Source of the DNA: Prevotella lacticifex | Lineage (GTDB): Bacteria; Bacteroidota; Bacteroidia; Bacteroidales; Bacteroidaceae | Length of the DNA: 64,000 nt | Assembly: GCF_019973375.1 (NCBI RefSeq) | Contig: NZ_BPTV01000002.1 | Location: 419,228 to 483,227, forward strand | Direction of reading: 5' to 3' | Shown here: positions 8,032 through 16,744 of the stretch, one piece after another | Numbering within the stretch: the stretch's first letter is position 1 | Layout: each line of letters starts with the position of its first letter | Translations under genes and position numbers: made by a program | Notes under the pieces: model-generated | Told to the model about the DNA's origin: nothing | The model's input: only the letters and a program-made list of their open reading frames with translations | Database searches by the model: none

Positions 8032-8035
8032 AACC

Positions 8036-8377
8036 ATGAAAGTAATAATATCCCTCGGTTCAAACTTGAATCAAGAGGCGAACATACAACGTGCACGAGA
8101 AATATTAAGTCATCTGATTCCGGATGCTGTATTCACCGATCCTGAATGGACCGACCCCATAGCTGAGAAAGACCGTCCCGCGGGAACGGAGAAATATCTC
8201 AACTGCCTCGTCGAGGGTCACGTCCACCTCACGGAGCGCCGCATCATCGCCAAACTCAAACAGCTCGAGATGTCGATGGGCGACAACCACGAAAACCATG
8301 TCAAGGGACTGGTGAGCATCGACCTCGACCTCATACAGTATGGCGACCACAAGGTAAGGGAACTTATCTGGAAATAA
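8036..8377 (+). CDS. HPPK-like (FolK family) folate-pathway protein, short form
   Basis: Resembles 6-hydroxymethyl-7,8-dihydropterin pyrophosphokinase, which transfers pyrophosphate from ATP in folate synthesis. The protein starts MKVIISLGSNLNQEANIQRA, matching the family's N-terminal LGSN motif, and has SIDLDLIQYGD near residue 98, corresponding to the DIDLLLYG metal/ATP motif. At 113 residues it is about 40 short of usual HPPK and lacks the C-terminal segment with the RxFVLxPL motif, and the normally Arg-rich stretch before DIDL reads HVKGLVS. It may be a clade-specific short form or no longer catalytic. The start at 8036 is set by the family N-terminus; the promoter overlaps the longer open frame. 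It joins the next gene directly (stop TAA, then ATG). Confidence 0.72.
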   Translation: MKVIISLGSNLNQEANIQRAREILSHLIPDAVFTDPEWTDPIAEKDRPAGTEKYLNCLVEGHVHLTERRIIAKLKQLEMSMGDNHENHVKGLVSIDLDLIQYGDHKVRELIWK

Positions 8378-9091
8378 ATGCGCCGGCGGAATGTCTTGCA
8401 TTTCCTCGTTTTATCACTGACAGTGGCAGTGCTGATGGCACTTTGCCCGTCGCAGGCAGCGGCACAGCAGAAAGCTACCGATGCCGACAGGCTCGGTATG
8501 GCTCTCGAATACTTCCAAAGTGCTAAGTATCACGAGGCTTTGCTGATTTTCCAGAAACTTGACAAACAGTATAAACTGAACCCACGGTTCAAGGCGTATA
8601 TGGCCTTGTGCTACTATTATGAGTGGGATTATAAGAAGGCGGTGGGCTATTTCGAAAAGGTGCTCCCACTGCTCGGGGGGCTCTCGCCGCAAGAGCTCAG
8701 CGTCTACCACTACGCTGCCGGCGAAAGCTATTTCCAGCTCCACATCTACGATAAAGCCTTGGCTTATTTCTCCCGCGACCTCAAACTCTGCTATGACCGT
8801 GAGAAAGGCGATATTTACTACCGCATCGGCCTTTGCCACATGTTTCGCGAGGAATGGCAGGAAGCCTACGACAGCTATTCCCTCGCCGAGGATTATTACC
8901 TCCGCTACCGCGACACCACCACCCTCAAGGCCCGCCTCGCGCAGATAGCTAACATGAAGCGGGGCTGTCAGCCGGGGATAGCACGTGATATCGACAAGAT
9001 TCGCAGCGGCATCCTCAAGCAGCACCCATCCACCACCGCTCCCGTCGTGTCGCCCTGGCCCGCAACAGTCGACGACAGCCTCTGGCAGTAA
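8378..9091 (+). CDS. Secreted TPR-repeat protein
   Basis: Exported protein of 237 residues with a signal peptide (1-29, ending SQAAAQQ) and about four to five tetratricopeptide-like helical repeats between 40 and 190, such as ALEYFQSAKYHEALLIFQKL, YEWDYKKAVGYFEKVLPLL and GLCHMFREEWQEAYDSYSLA. TPRs make protein-binding solenoids, so a periplasmic scaffold role is likely, but the partner is unknown. The ATG follows the stop of the folK-like gene without a gap, so the two are probably translated from one mRNA. The start is confirmed by the signal peptide. Codon use resembles neighbours. Confidence 0.8.
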   Translation: MRRRNVLHFLVLSLTVAVLMALCPSQAAAQQKATDADRLGMALEYFQSAKYHEALLIFQKLDKQYKLNPRFKAYMALCYYYEWDYKKAVGYFEKVLPLLGGLSPQELSVYHYAAGESYFQLHIYDKALAYFSRDLKLCYDREKGDIYYRIGLCHMFREEWQEAYDSYSLAEDYYLRYRDTTTLKARLAQIANMKRGCQPGIARDIDKIRSGILKQHPSTTAPVVSPWPATVDDSLWQ

Positions 9092-9104
9092 GAAGCTTCC
9101 CTGT

Positions 9105-9262
9105 AGCTTTATAGTTCTCATATAACCCCCTATAGTTTCTATAGCCTGACAGCCACCCACCTACCTAATATTCTCCCTATAGTTTGTATAGCTACTATAG
9201 CCCCTATAGTTTCCTATAGCCCCTATAGTCCCCTATAATTGCCTATAGCCACAACCACAACA
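9105..9262 (+). repeat. CTATAG-rich tract
   Basis: About ten copies of CTATAG or TATAG spaced 9-17 bp in a pyrimidine-rich, otherwise featureless stretch after the TPR gene. Similar tracts occur at 43873-43905 and 56938-56990. No coding content. Confidence 0.6.
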
Positions 9263-9275
9263 GATGCCCCCTCAA

Positions 9276-9353
9276 TGGAAAAATGTGATTATTTAGCCAA
9301 AAACATTTGGAAAAATGTGATAAAAGTACTATTTTTGCATGGAAAAATGTGAT
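9276..9353 (+). promoter_or_regulatory. Three direct repeats over the DUF4143 ATPase promoter
   Basis: TGGAAAAATGTGAT occurs perfectly at 9276-9289, 9308-9321 and 9340-9353, each exactly 32 bp apart (about three helical turns). The -7 box TATTTTTGC (9330-9338) lies between the second and third copy, so the copies cover the upstream, -33 and start-site positions. This is the layout of an operator bound cooperatively on one face of the DNA. Confidence 0.6.
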
Positions 9354-9359
9354 GCAACT

Positions 9360-10709
9360 ATGAAATTACTCAGACGAAAGATAGACAGATTTCTTGAACA
9401 ATGGAAGGCTGATGCGAACCATAAACCTCTGATAGTTAGAGGTGCACGGCAAATTGGCAAGACCGAATCCATCCGACAGTTTGCCCGCACTCACTATGCT
9501 AATGTCGTTGAAATCAACTTTGTATTTCAAAAACAATATAAGCAGATCTTCAGCGACGGCTATGAAGTGGACCAAATTATCAAGAATATATCACTGATAG
9601 ACCCTTCGATTACTTTTCCCGACGGCACGCTATTTTTCTTCGACGAGATCCAAGACTGCCCCGACTGCGCCACAGCTTTGAAATCGTTCCGGTTGGACGG
9701 ACGCTATGATGTCATCTGCTCAGGTTCGCTTATGGGACTGTATTACAAGCAGATAGAATCAAATAGCGTAGGCTACAAGCAGGACTATGAAATGCATTCT
9801 ATGGATTTCGAGGAGTTTCTTTGGGCCAAAGGGTACAATGAGACGCTGACAGCCGATTTGTTACAGCACATGATAGAGGTGAAGCCTCTTTCCGAGACGC
9901 AGATGAAAGTACTGATGGACATCTTCAAGGACTATATGATCGTAGGAGGCATGCCCGAAGTCGTCAGCACTTACATCCGCCAGGGCAATTTCAGCGGTAC
10001 ACTTGAGCTCCAACGCCAGCTGCTCTTGGACTATGAAGAGGACATCACAAAATATGCGAAGGAAGGTATAGAACGCGCCCGGATTCTGAGCGTTTTCAGA
10101 CACATATCCGTATTCTTGGCCAAAAACAACAAAAAATTTCAAGTTTCAAAGATTGCTACAGGAGCACGGAATAGAGAATATATCGGCAGCGTGGAGTGGC
10201 TGGCAAATGCCGGAATCATAAATCCCTGCTACTGCATGGAAATACCGGAATTGCCGCTAAAGGGCAACTACAATCCCGCACAATACAAAATTTACTTCAA
10301 GGACACTGGCTTGCTGATTGCCTCGCTCGACGAGGAATCGCAGGAGGACCTTCGTGGGAACCGCAACTTCGGCACATACAAAGGTGCAATCTATGAGAAC
10401 ATTGTCGGCGATATGCTGGTTAAAGCCGGATACGGCTTGTATTATTACCGCAATGAGAAAAGTACTTTAGAGATGGACTTCTTCATCAGGGATGCCCGCA
10501 CGCTCATACCCGTGGAGGTAAAATCGCAAGACAGCAGCACTAAGTCGCTCGTAAAACTCATTGAGAGCGAGCGTTATCCGGATATCCACTACGGCATAAA
10601 ACTGGGCTATCGTAATATTGGATTCAACGGTCAGTTCTATACTTTTCCCTACTTCCTCACTTTCCTGTTCAAACCTTTCCTGCGAGAAAGAGGGAACGCA
10701 AACCAATAG
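9360..10709 (+). CDS. AAA-type ATPase with DUF4143 C-terminal domain
   Basis: A predicted P-loop ATPase of the AAA_14/DUF4143 group common in gut Bacteroidota; its cellular role is not established. The 449-residue protein has Walker A GARQIGKT (28-35), Walker B LFFFDEIQDCP (about 94-104), a sensor-like ICSGSLMG segment (about 121-128), and a C-terminal restriction-endonuclease-like part with MDFFIRD and PVEVKSQDSS (about 372-395), carrying the D...ExK pattern. An in-frame ATG at 9339 falls on the first base after the -7 box, so translation more likely starts at 9360 (MKLLRRKIDRF), as most relatives do. It stands alone, with repeated operator-like sites upstream suggesting autoregulation. Confidence 0.87.
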   Translation: MKLLRRKIDRFLEQWKADANHKPLIVRGARQIGKTESIRQFARTHYANVVEINFVFQKQYKQIFSDGYEVDQIIKNISLIDPSITFPDGTLFFFDEIQDCPDCATALKSFRLDGRYDVICSGSLMGLYYKQIESNSVGYKQDYEMHSMDFEEFLWAKGYNETLTADLLQHMIEVKPLSETQMKVLMDIFKDYMIVGGMPEVVSTYIRQGNFSGTLELQRQLLLDYEEDITKYAKEGIERARILSVFRHISVFLAKNNKKFQVSKIATGARNREYIGSVEWLANAGIINPCYCMEIPELPLKGNYNPAQYKIYFKDTGLLIASLDEESQEDLRGNRNFGTYKGAIYENIVGDMLVKAGYGLYYYRNEKSTLEMDFFIRDARTLIPVEVKSQDSSTKSLVKLIESERYPDIHYGIKLGYRNIGFNGQFYTFPYFLTFLFKPFLRERGNANQ

Positions 10710-10820
10710 CCAGACATCCGGAGCAGATCAATTTTTTTAGTGTTTACAAAAGAGGGGGATAGTTACAAGGCACATGGATAATCTCAATAATCGTTAAAAG
10801 AAAAAACAGAGAAGAAAGTC

Positions 10821-11459
10821 ATGAGTACGGCAAAGGAATCAAGGAACGAGAAACTTGCGGCAACACTCATCCGCAACCTGAGACAAAGACATTATAAGGC
10901 TTGCTACTGCCGGGACACGAAGGAACTACTTGACACAGTAGCAACGATAATACCAGAAGGTAGTACCATCACATGGGGAGGTTCGGATTCTATCCGAACC
11001 TCAGGAGTGACGACAATGCTCAAGAATGGCAACTACAAGGTTTATGACCGCGACGATGCGAAAACGGAAGAGGAGAAGATTGCCATCTACAGAAAAGCAT
11101 TTGAGTGTGACTACTACCTTGCCAGCGTGAATGCCATAAGTGAAGAGGGGGTCATCGTGAATGTCGACGGCAACGGAAATCGCGTGGCGGCAATCACGTG
11201 GGGACCAAAACACGTAGTCCTGGTTGTCGGACTGAACAAGGTGTGCAGGGACGTGGAGTCAGCAATAAAACGGGCACGATGCATGGCAGCACCGACAAAC
11301 ATGGCACGCTTCAACCTCAATACACCTTGTACGAGGGACGGTGTCTGCCATGACTGCAAGTCCACCGACAGTATCTGCAATTATGTCTCCATACAACGTA
11401 TGAGTCATCCTGCCGAACGGCATATAATAATACTCGTCGGTGAAGAGCTCGGCTACTAA
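10821..11459 (+). CDS. LUD-domain (LutC/DUF162-type) protein
   Basis: A 212-residue LUD-domain protein. LUD proteins such as LutC and the C-terminal part of LutB act in L-lactate oxidation, but stand-alone copies are widespread and of unknown role. The fold signatures are ITWGGSDSIRTSGVTTML (about 53-70), YYLASVNAISEEGVIVNVDGNG (the acidic loop, about 96-115; residues differ slightly by count) and AITWGPKHVVLVVGLNKV (about 120-140). Near the end there is a Cys cluster, CTRDGVCHDCKSTDSIC, which could bind metal or an Fe-S cluster. No lutA or lutB lies nearby, so a lactate role is only an inference. A GAGAAGAAAG stretch precedes the ATG. Confidence 0.82.
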   Translation: MSTAKESRNEKLAATLIRNLRQRHYKACYCRDTKELLDTVATIIPEGSTITWGGSDSIRTSGVTTMLKNGNYKVYDRDDAKTEEEKIAIYRKAFECDYYLASVNAISEEGVIVNVDGNGNRVAAITWGPKHVVLVVGLNKVCRDVESAIKRARCMAAPTNMARFNLNTPCTRDGVCHDCKSTDSICNYVSIQRMSHPAERHIIILVGEELGY

Positions 11460-11521
11460 ACGCATTAAAACTCGCAGATGAACAGCGTGGACTGCAATCG
11501 AATACAAGGAATTTCGGAATG

Positions 11522-12550
11522 CTATTGTTCCGTGTTTTTCTCGGCAATGCACTCCATTTCTACCAACCATTGCGAACGGCACACTTTAGCGTGTAGCAGT
11601 ACGTAGGGAATGCCGGGATAGTGGCTGTCGAGATAGCGTCCCACTGTCGCGCGGTCGGCGAAGTCGCGCAGGTAAACGATGAAGTAGCGGATATCGCTCA
11701 TCAGTGCTCCACCATCGGCAAGCAACGCACGGATGTTGTCTAACAGTCGCACGGTCTGCCGCTCCACATCGCCGAGGTATAGCACCTGCCCCAGCTTGTC
11801 AATGCTGGCAGTACCCGATATGTAGTATTTCTTACTGTCGGGCAGAGTCAGACGCGTGCCGCGCTCAAAGGCTACACCGTACTCACGGGTGGGATTGAGA
11901 TGGTCGAGAGCCTGGAGATACTTCAGCTGGTCGGACTTCACGCCTGGCAGCGAGAGAAAGTCGATGGCTACGGTGGCATGACGCGTATTGGAATAACCGC
12001 CGATGCCCGTACTGGCAACATAATGGGTGTCGGCAGTGAGACCATAGCGGCGGAATACATCGTTGCGCGCACGCACTACACCATTGTAGTTCACGTCGAT
12101 GTCGGCAACGTAAATCCACGTGCGTACAAGGTTGTCACGAATGGTCATCGCACTGTCTTGCAGACTGTTGATGTATTGCTCGAAGAGAGTGAGCGTCTGC
12201 AGATAACTGCTCTGACCCTTAGCTTCATCATCGCTGAGGCGCAGACTTTGAAACAGAAATCCGTGGTCGGCAGACCCTGCTTCAACAAGCAGTGCAATCT
12301 TACTGCCATCGGCAGGTGCCTGTCCTATAATGGTGCAAGGGTGCTGGGCGAGACAGTCGCGATAGAGAGAGGAGGTCTTCAGCGTGTCGTACTGGTTGAG
12401 GATATCGCTGAGAAAGACTTTGCAATAGCGAAGTTCGCCGACGGTCAGCTGGTTGTCGTGCAGCCAACAGTCGAGTTGTTGCTTTATGTCGGCTGTCTGT
12501 TGTTCAAAACGGCCTTGTTGTTTTACCTTAAAGATTTTGTATTGATTCAT
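11522..12550 (-). CDS. Tandem YjgF/RidA-like protein
   Basis: A 342-residue cytoplasmic protein whose C-terminal half (about 220-335) shows the YjgF/RidA fold: YYISGTASIDKLGQVLYLGD, TVRLLDNIRALLADGG and RYFIVYLRDFADRATVGRYL, close to the RidA pattern. The first half (about 20-210) is related at lower similarity (LRYCKVFLSDI, RTWIYVADIDVNYNGV). This layout resembles FkbO/Hyg5-type chorismatases and uncharacterised Bacteroidetes proteins; the RidA arginine cannot be assigned with certainty, so the reaction is unknown. It lies 23 bp downstream of the CcsBA stop on the same strand and is likely the last gene of the iron/cytochrome operon. Confidence 0.62.
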   Translation of the reverse strand: MNQYKIFKVKQQGRFEQQTADIKQQLDCWLHDNQLTVGELRYCKVFLSDILNQYDTLKTSSLYRDCLAQHPCTIIGQAPADGSKIALLVEAGSADHGFLFQSLRLSDDEAKGQSSYLQTLTLFEQYINSLQDSAMTIRDNLVRTWIYVADIDVNYNGVVRARNDVFRRYGLTADTHYVASTGIGGYSNTRHATVAIDFLSLPGVKSDQLKYLQALDHLNPTREYGVAFERGTRLTLPDSKKYYISGTASIDKLGQVLYLGDVERQTVRLLDNIRALLADGGALMSDIRYFIVYLRDFADRATVGRYLDSHYPGIPYVLLHAKVCRSQWLVEMECIAEKNTEQ

Positions 12551-12573
12551 AATTCTAAGATTTTCTTATTGCT

Positions 12574-14844
12574 TTATGCATAGCTGTGCATGCCGCTGAG
12601 CAGATAGTTCACACCGAAATATGTCATCAGAATGCTCAGGAAGCACAGCACCATATATATATGGTAGGCACGCGGTCGGGACAGCCACGGCAGACTCTGT
12701 GTGTGCAGGGCGATGGCGTAGAGCATGAAGGTGATGAGAGCCCACGTCTCTTTCGGATCCCAGCTCCAGTAGCTGCCCCAGCTGACATTAGCCCAGATGG
12801 CTCCGAGGAAGATGCCGATGCCTAAGGTGACGATGGCTGGATAGAGGAACACGCGGCTGACCACCTGCAAAGTCCCGGCCATGCGGGGATGTACCAGTGC
12901 CGCAAGTCCGCAGAAGAAGGTGATGGCGAGAAAAGCATAGCTCATCATCATGAAACTCACGTGGATGCTAAGAAGCGGGGAGTTGAGAACGGGCATCAGA
13001 GGTCCGATGGCAGGATCCATGAGACTAATATTGCTCACGAGAAGAAAGAAGCCTGAGATGAGGAAGCCGAAGGCGCACATGAGTTGGATGAGATTACTGG
13101 CATTGGCGTGGCGGGCAGAATGCACGGATGCAAAGACGAGCACAAAGAGCTGGGCCATCCAGGCCACGGCGAGCGTCGTCTCGTAGCCATTGCCCAAGGG
13201 AATGGTGCCGGATATGATCCAACGGAGAGCAAGGACAAAGGTCAAGAGCAGTAAAGAGAGCGACAGCAGGATATGAAGAGGGCGAGTAGCCTTTGCGAAT
13301 CGCAGCGTCATACATACCAGGGTCACCAGTCCCAGTATGAGGTTGAAAATAAAGAGAATAGTGGTATAAGGCAGATAGTTGTATATCTTCTCTGCTGTGA
13401 GTTTTCCCTTTGACGGCAGACTGTTGCCACCGTTGTGCTGCTGATACTCAGCAATGGTGTCGAGAATGCTGTTGGCTGTTTCGAAGTCGCCGCGACGAGC
13501 CGCCACAAAGAGCGAAGCAAAGGACCTTCCGATGTAATCGGCATCCTCCTTGGGCATCTCTTTGGGGAACCGTTCAAAAGGTGAGAACCACAGTGTGCGC
13601 TGATGAGGGAATGTGTAGGGATAGAGCGTGAAGGGCGTGCCCTGGCGCAGAGTCATCATCATCTGCAGCTTTCCGTCTATGTCGGCGCAGGCCTTATGAA
13701 AGGCATCTTTGTTAGTACCTTGGGCATAGTCGTAGGCAGGCTGCCCCAAAATGTATTCGCCGTCGCGGAAGAAAGCGTTCACACTGGCATACTTTCCTAT
13801 CCCTAACTGCTGACGCATCTCACTGCTTTTGATTCGAATGAACGGCTCGCCCGACCAATCCTCGGGGAAGAGGGTCCAGCCAAGGAGTACCTGCTCGGCG
13901 GTATAGTCCCCATAACTACGACTGCCGTAAATCTTCTGCACGAAGTCGAGGGCATAGGTCTCTACTGGACAGATGCGGTCGTTATACTCCATGAGCAACT
14001 TACCAAAGCGGTCGGCAGTCTCACGCGGCACAGTGGTCTGGGCACGAGAAGAAGAGGGAATAAGTATGAGCAGAAACAGTATTATCCTGACGAGAACCGT
14101 TTTGCGACTTCTCTTCGATGCGCCCTTTTCCAATTTATTATCTGCATCATCAAGATGCGACAACTGTCGCAGACAGTGGCGGAAGGTGCCTTTGGAATCA
14201 ATGAGCAGACAAAACAAGGAGAAGAACAGCAGGGCATAGCCCGTATAGGTCACGGGGATACCCCATCGGTCGCTGCTGACGCTGAGAATAGAGCCGAGGT
14301 TGTCGGAGTCGTAACTGGCTTGGTAGAAGCGGACACCACAGTAGACGAATATTTTGTTCATTGACACTTGGGCTTTGATGACGGCATTGCCATCGATGAT
14401 GGAGAAACGGGTGATGTAGTCAGAGGCGGCTGTGGTGCCGGGGTTATTGACGACATCGAAGCGGTCGAGTCGAACGACGAAAGGTAGCGATTCGTTCTTG
14501 GATTCGGTCATAGACACCATCTCACTGTAGCTGTTCACGGATTCACCCTGCCGTAGGTGAATGGTGCCACTGAACGAGGTTAGATGGGTGAGAAGGGCTC
14601 CTGATAATATAACAAGGAGTGAGAGATGGAGCAGTACGGTGTTCCATTTCCTCATGTGCCGCCTGACAATATAGATGATGCCCATTGCGGCCAGCGAAGC
14701 CCACAGAAGAGTGAACCACCATGCGCCATAGATATGCTCACTGACAAACGGTGTACTGGTACAATGCTCTACAATGGTGGCAACCGCCATCACACCGATA
14801 AGAAAAACGTAAATAAAAAAAAGGGCTTTCTTGAAAAACATCAT
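12574..14844 (-). CDS. Fused cytochrome c synthase CcsBA (ResB-ResC type)
   Basis: System II cytochrome c biogenesis: carries heme across the inner membrane and joins it to CxxCH motifs of exported apocytochromes. The N-terminal half has ResB/CcsB-like segments (TMs at about 7-25, 40-57 and 68-86, a periplasmic domain with RLDRFDVV, then a TM near 198-215). A large periplasmic part leads to the CcsA half (TMs from about 480 on) with the Trp-rich heme motif WGSYWSWDPKETWAL near 685-699 and conserved His residues around it. The 756-residue length is usual for Bacteroidetes fusions. Its obvious client is the di-heme protein encoded upstream; the promoter of the porin probably drives it. Confidence 0.92.
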   Translation of the reverse strand: MMFFKKALFFIYVFLIGVMAVATIVEHCTSTPFVSEHIYGAWWFTLLWASLAAMGIIYIVRRHMRKWNTVLLHLSLLVILSGALLTHLTSFSGTIHLRQGESVNSYSEMVSMTESKNESLPFVVRLDRFDVVNNPGTTAASDYITRFSIIDGNAVIKAQVSMNKIFVYCGVRFYQASYDSDNLGSILSVSSDRWGIPVTYTGYALLFFSLFCLLIDSKGTFRHCLRQLSHLDDADNKLEKGASKRSRKTVLVRIILFLLILIPSSSRAQTTVPRETADRFGKLLMEYNDRICPVETYALDFVQKIYGSRSYGDYTAEQVLLGWTLFPEDWSGEPFIRIKSSEMRQQLGIGKYASVNAFFRDGEYILGQPAYDYAQGTNKDAFHKACADIDGKLQMMMTLRQGTPFTLYPYTFPHQRTLWFSPFERFPKEMPKEDADYIGRSFASLFVAARRGDFETANSILDTIAEYQQHNGGNSLPSKGKLTAEKIYNYLPYTTILFIFNLILGLVTLVCMTLRFAKATRPLHILLSLSLLLLTFVLALRWIISGTIPLGNGYETTLAVAWMAQLFVLVFASVHSARHANASNLIQLMCAFGFLISGFFLLVSNISLMDPAIGPLMPVLNSPLLSIHVSFMMMSYAFLAITFFCGLAALVHPRMAGTLQVVSRVFLYPAIVTLGIGIFLGAIWANVSWGSYWSWDPKETWALITFMLYAIALHTQSLPWLSRPRAYHIYMVLCFLSILMTYFGVNYLLSGMHSYA

Positions 14845-14983
14845 GTTCTATTGAGAAAAGTTAAAACGAAGATAATTATATTGGGATTGTGATGCGCATC
14901 ATGTATTGTAAAAAGAGAAGTCATGCAGCATGGCTCAGGATCTCACGACTCTGGGTCATGACCGCATGACAATAAACATGATG

Positions 14984-16696
14984 TTATATGGCTCGCAAGA
15001 ATTTCACGACACAGTCGCGGTCCTTCTTACTGAGTTGATAGAACTTCGAGGCAGCGTAGTAAGCCTGACTGTTCTTACTGTAGGCATGCCACATGATAGC
15101 CTCAACCTCGTTGCGTGCCCGACAGTCGTGCAATCGGTCTTCAGCGCCGGTGTTGGCCAGCGACAGCCCGCGTCCCCATAATGGTGTGGTGCGGCACCAG
15201 CTGCCGTGGATATCATTCTTCATGCACAGTTTATGCTGCACGAAGTCGGAGTAAGGATATATCTTCTGATGAGGATATTTTGGCAGCGGCTTCAGATTGA
15301 TATTGTTCGGACTCCAGTAGTTGTCGTCACCTGTAGTCCACTGAGGACGGTGACAGTGAGCACAGCCCATGCTGACGAAGAGTTCCTTGCCACGCTGCAC
15401 GTCGGCATCGTTGAGGTCACGTGCACGCGGAATAGAGAGTCCGCGGTGCCACACCATGAAGTTATAGAACTGGTCGTCGCTCATCTCAGCCTGAGACTTA
15501 TGCCAGGGATTGTCAAACTGGTTGGTGCCCGGACGCAGAAGGTTGTAGACCATATTCTGCACGCTGTCGCGAGAACCGTCACCATAGTAAGGCGATGTCG
15601 GGTCGGACATAATCGCCTTCAGCACGTTCTCGTTCTCCGACATAGCCTTTGCCCATGCATTGGTGGTGTAGAGATAAGGACGGTCGGAGCGCGTTACATT
15701 GGTGATATTCCATACGGCATTGGCACCTGGGCCATCCTGCAGTGATGCACGGGTGAGGGCATAGGTGAAACGCTTGAGCATCTTCTCGACAGGCTGGCCT
15801 TCAGAGTCGGTGCCGGGCACAGTGAACTTATACCAGGCAGTAGATGCCATGTCGTTGGCACCCTTGTCCCAAAAGTTAGGGTTCAGCTCCACACCGGCAG
15901 CAGCTTCTTTCTTATATTGTGCAATGATAGAATCTTGCGGGATGGCATCGATGAGGCCGGTACCAATGACACCGATAGTCGACTCCAGTCTGACGGCATA
16001 GTTGGTAGGCTTCGGGTCGGTATTGAAGGCACTCTCCGGGATTGTCACCTCAGGATAGATAAGATCGTAGGTCTCGCCGTCAGGGAACTTCATAGGCAGT
16101 CCCGACTCCATGGCCGTGACGTGCTTCCACTCTATCTTTATCTGACTTCCGTCGACAGGTGGCAGGAAGGGAGAACTGGCAAGTGTCTGCGGCATGCCCG
16201 TGACCTCAGAGATATAGGCTCCATCGTTGCTGCCATCAGATAAAGGATGGTAGATAGCCAACAAATAGCCGTTGCCATAGGTCGAGGGATAAGAGGTCTG
16301 TCGCTTGCCGTGACCGTAGCCAGGGTGACAGTCGATGCACGACGAGCGCAGATAGGCAGGTCCAAGACCTTTGAAAGGAGCAGTATTGTCAGTGAAGTTG
16401 CGCTCAAAGACAGCCTCACCGAGTTTGAATGCGAGCTCCAGCTTCTCATTGTTCACTACGACAGGTGTCTCGTCTTCATAGCAACCAGCAGTAACATTGT
16501 CGGTGGTTCCGAGTTTACCGCCCGGGTACCACTCATCGGCTGAGAAGTTGCCCACGGCCTTTCCAACAAATTCAGCGTCTTCCACATTGGTCTGACTGCT
16601 GACATCAAGGTCATCATCCTTACAGGAAGACAGTCCCAGGGTCATCAGTCCTGCAAGGAAAAAGAGAAATTTATTCGTACTTTTGTTCATTGTCAT
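14984..16696 (-). CDS. Di-heme oxidoreductase-like lipoprotein (DUF1111)
   Basis: A 570-residue exported lipoprotein (lipobox LGLSSC, Cys at about 24) of the DHOR/DUF1111 group, distant relatives of MauG and cytochrome c peroxidases. Two c-heme sites are visible: SSCIDCH near 117-122 and GCAHCH near 442-447; SSCIDCHPGYGHGK and FNDPKP-type segments match the family. The usual partner imelysin gene is directly upstream and the cytochrome c synthase directly downstream, which supports a periplasmic redox role tied to iron or heme uptake. That role is inferred from gene context; the substrate is not known. ATGs at 16696 and 16690 are both possible. Confidence 0.88.
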   Translation of the reverse strand: MTMNKSTNKFLFFLAGLMTLGLSSCKDDDLDVSSQTNVEDAEFVGKAVGNFSADEWYPGGKLGTTDNVTAGCYEDETPVVVNNEKLELAFKLGEAVFERNFTDNTAPFKGLGPAYLRSSCIDCHPGYGHGKRQTSYPSTYGNGYLLAIYHPLSDGSNDGAYISEVTGMPQTLASSPFLPPVDGSQIKIEWKHVTAMESGLPMKFPDGETYDLIYPEVTIPESAFNTDPKPTNYAVRLESTIGVIGTGLIDAIPQDSIIAQYKKEAAAGVELNPNFWDKGANDMASTAWYKFTVPGTDSEGQPVEKMLKRFTYALTRASLQDGPGANAVWNITNVTRSDRPYLYTTNAWAKAMSENENVLKAIMSDPTSPYYGDGSRDSVQNMVYNLLRPGTNQFDNPWHKSQAEMSDDQFYNFMVWHRGLSIPRARDLNDADVQRGKELFVSMGCAHCHRPQWTTGDDNYWSPNNINLKPLPKYPHQKIYPYSDFVQHKLCMKNDIHGSWCRTTPLWGRGLSLANTGAEDRLHDCRARNEVEAIMWHAYSKNSQAYYAASKFYQLSKKDRDCVVKFLRAI

Positions 16697-16744
16697 GAGA
16701 TTAATTCTTTCCTCTCGCTTTTTGGAGAGGAAAGAGAATACACT

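Noticed and set aside
9276-9353. Possible mini CRISPR array (three equal repeats, 32-bp period)
   Set aside because: Repeat of 14 bp with 18-bp spacers, no cas genes, and the repeats overlap a promoter and start codon; better explained as an operator.
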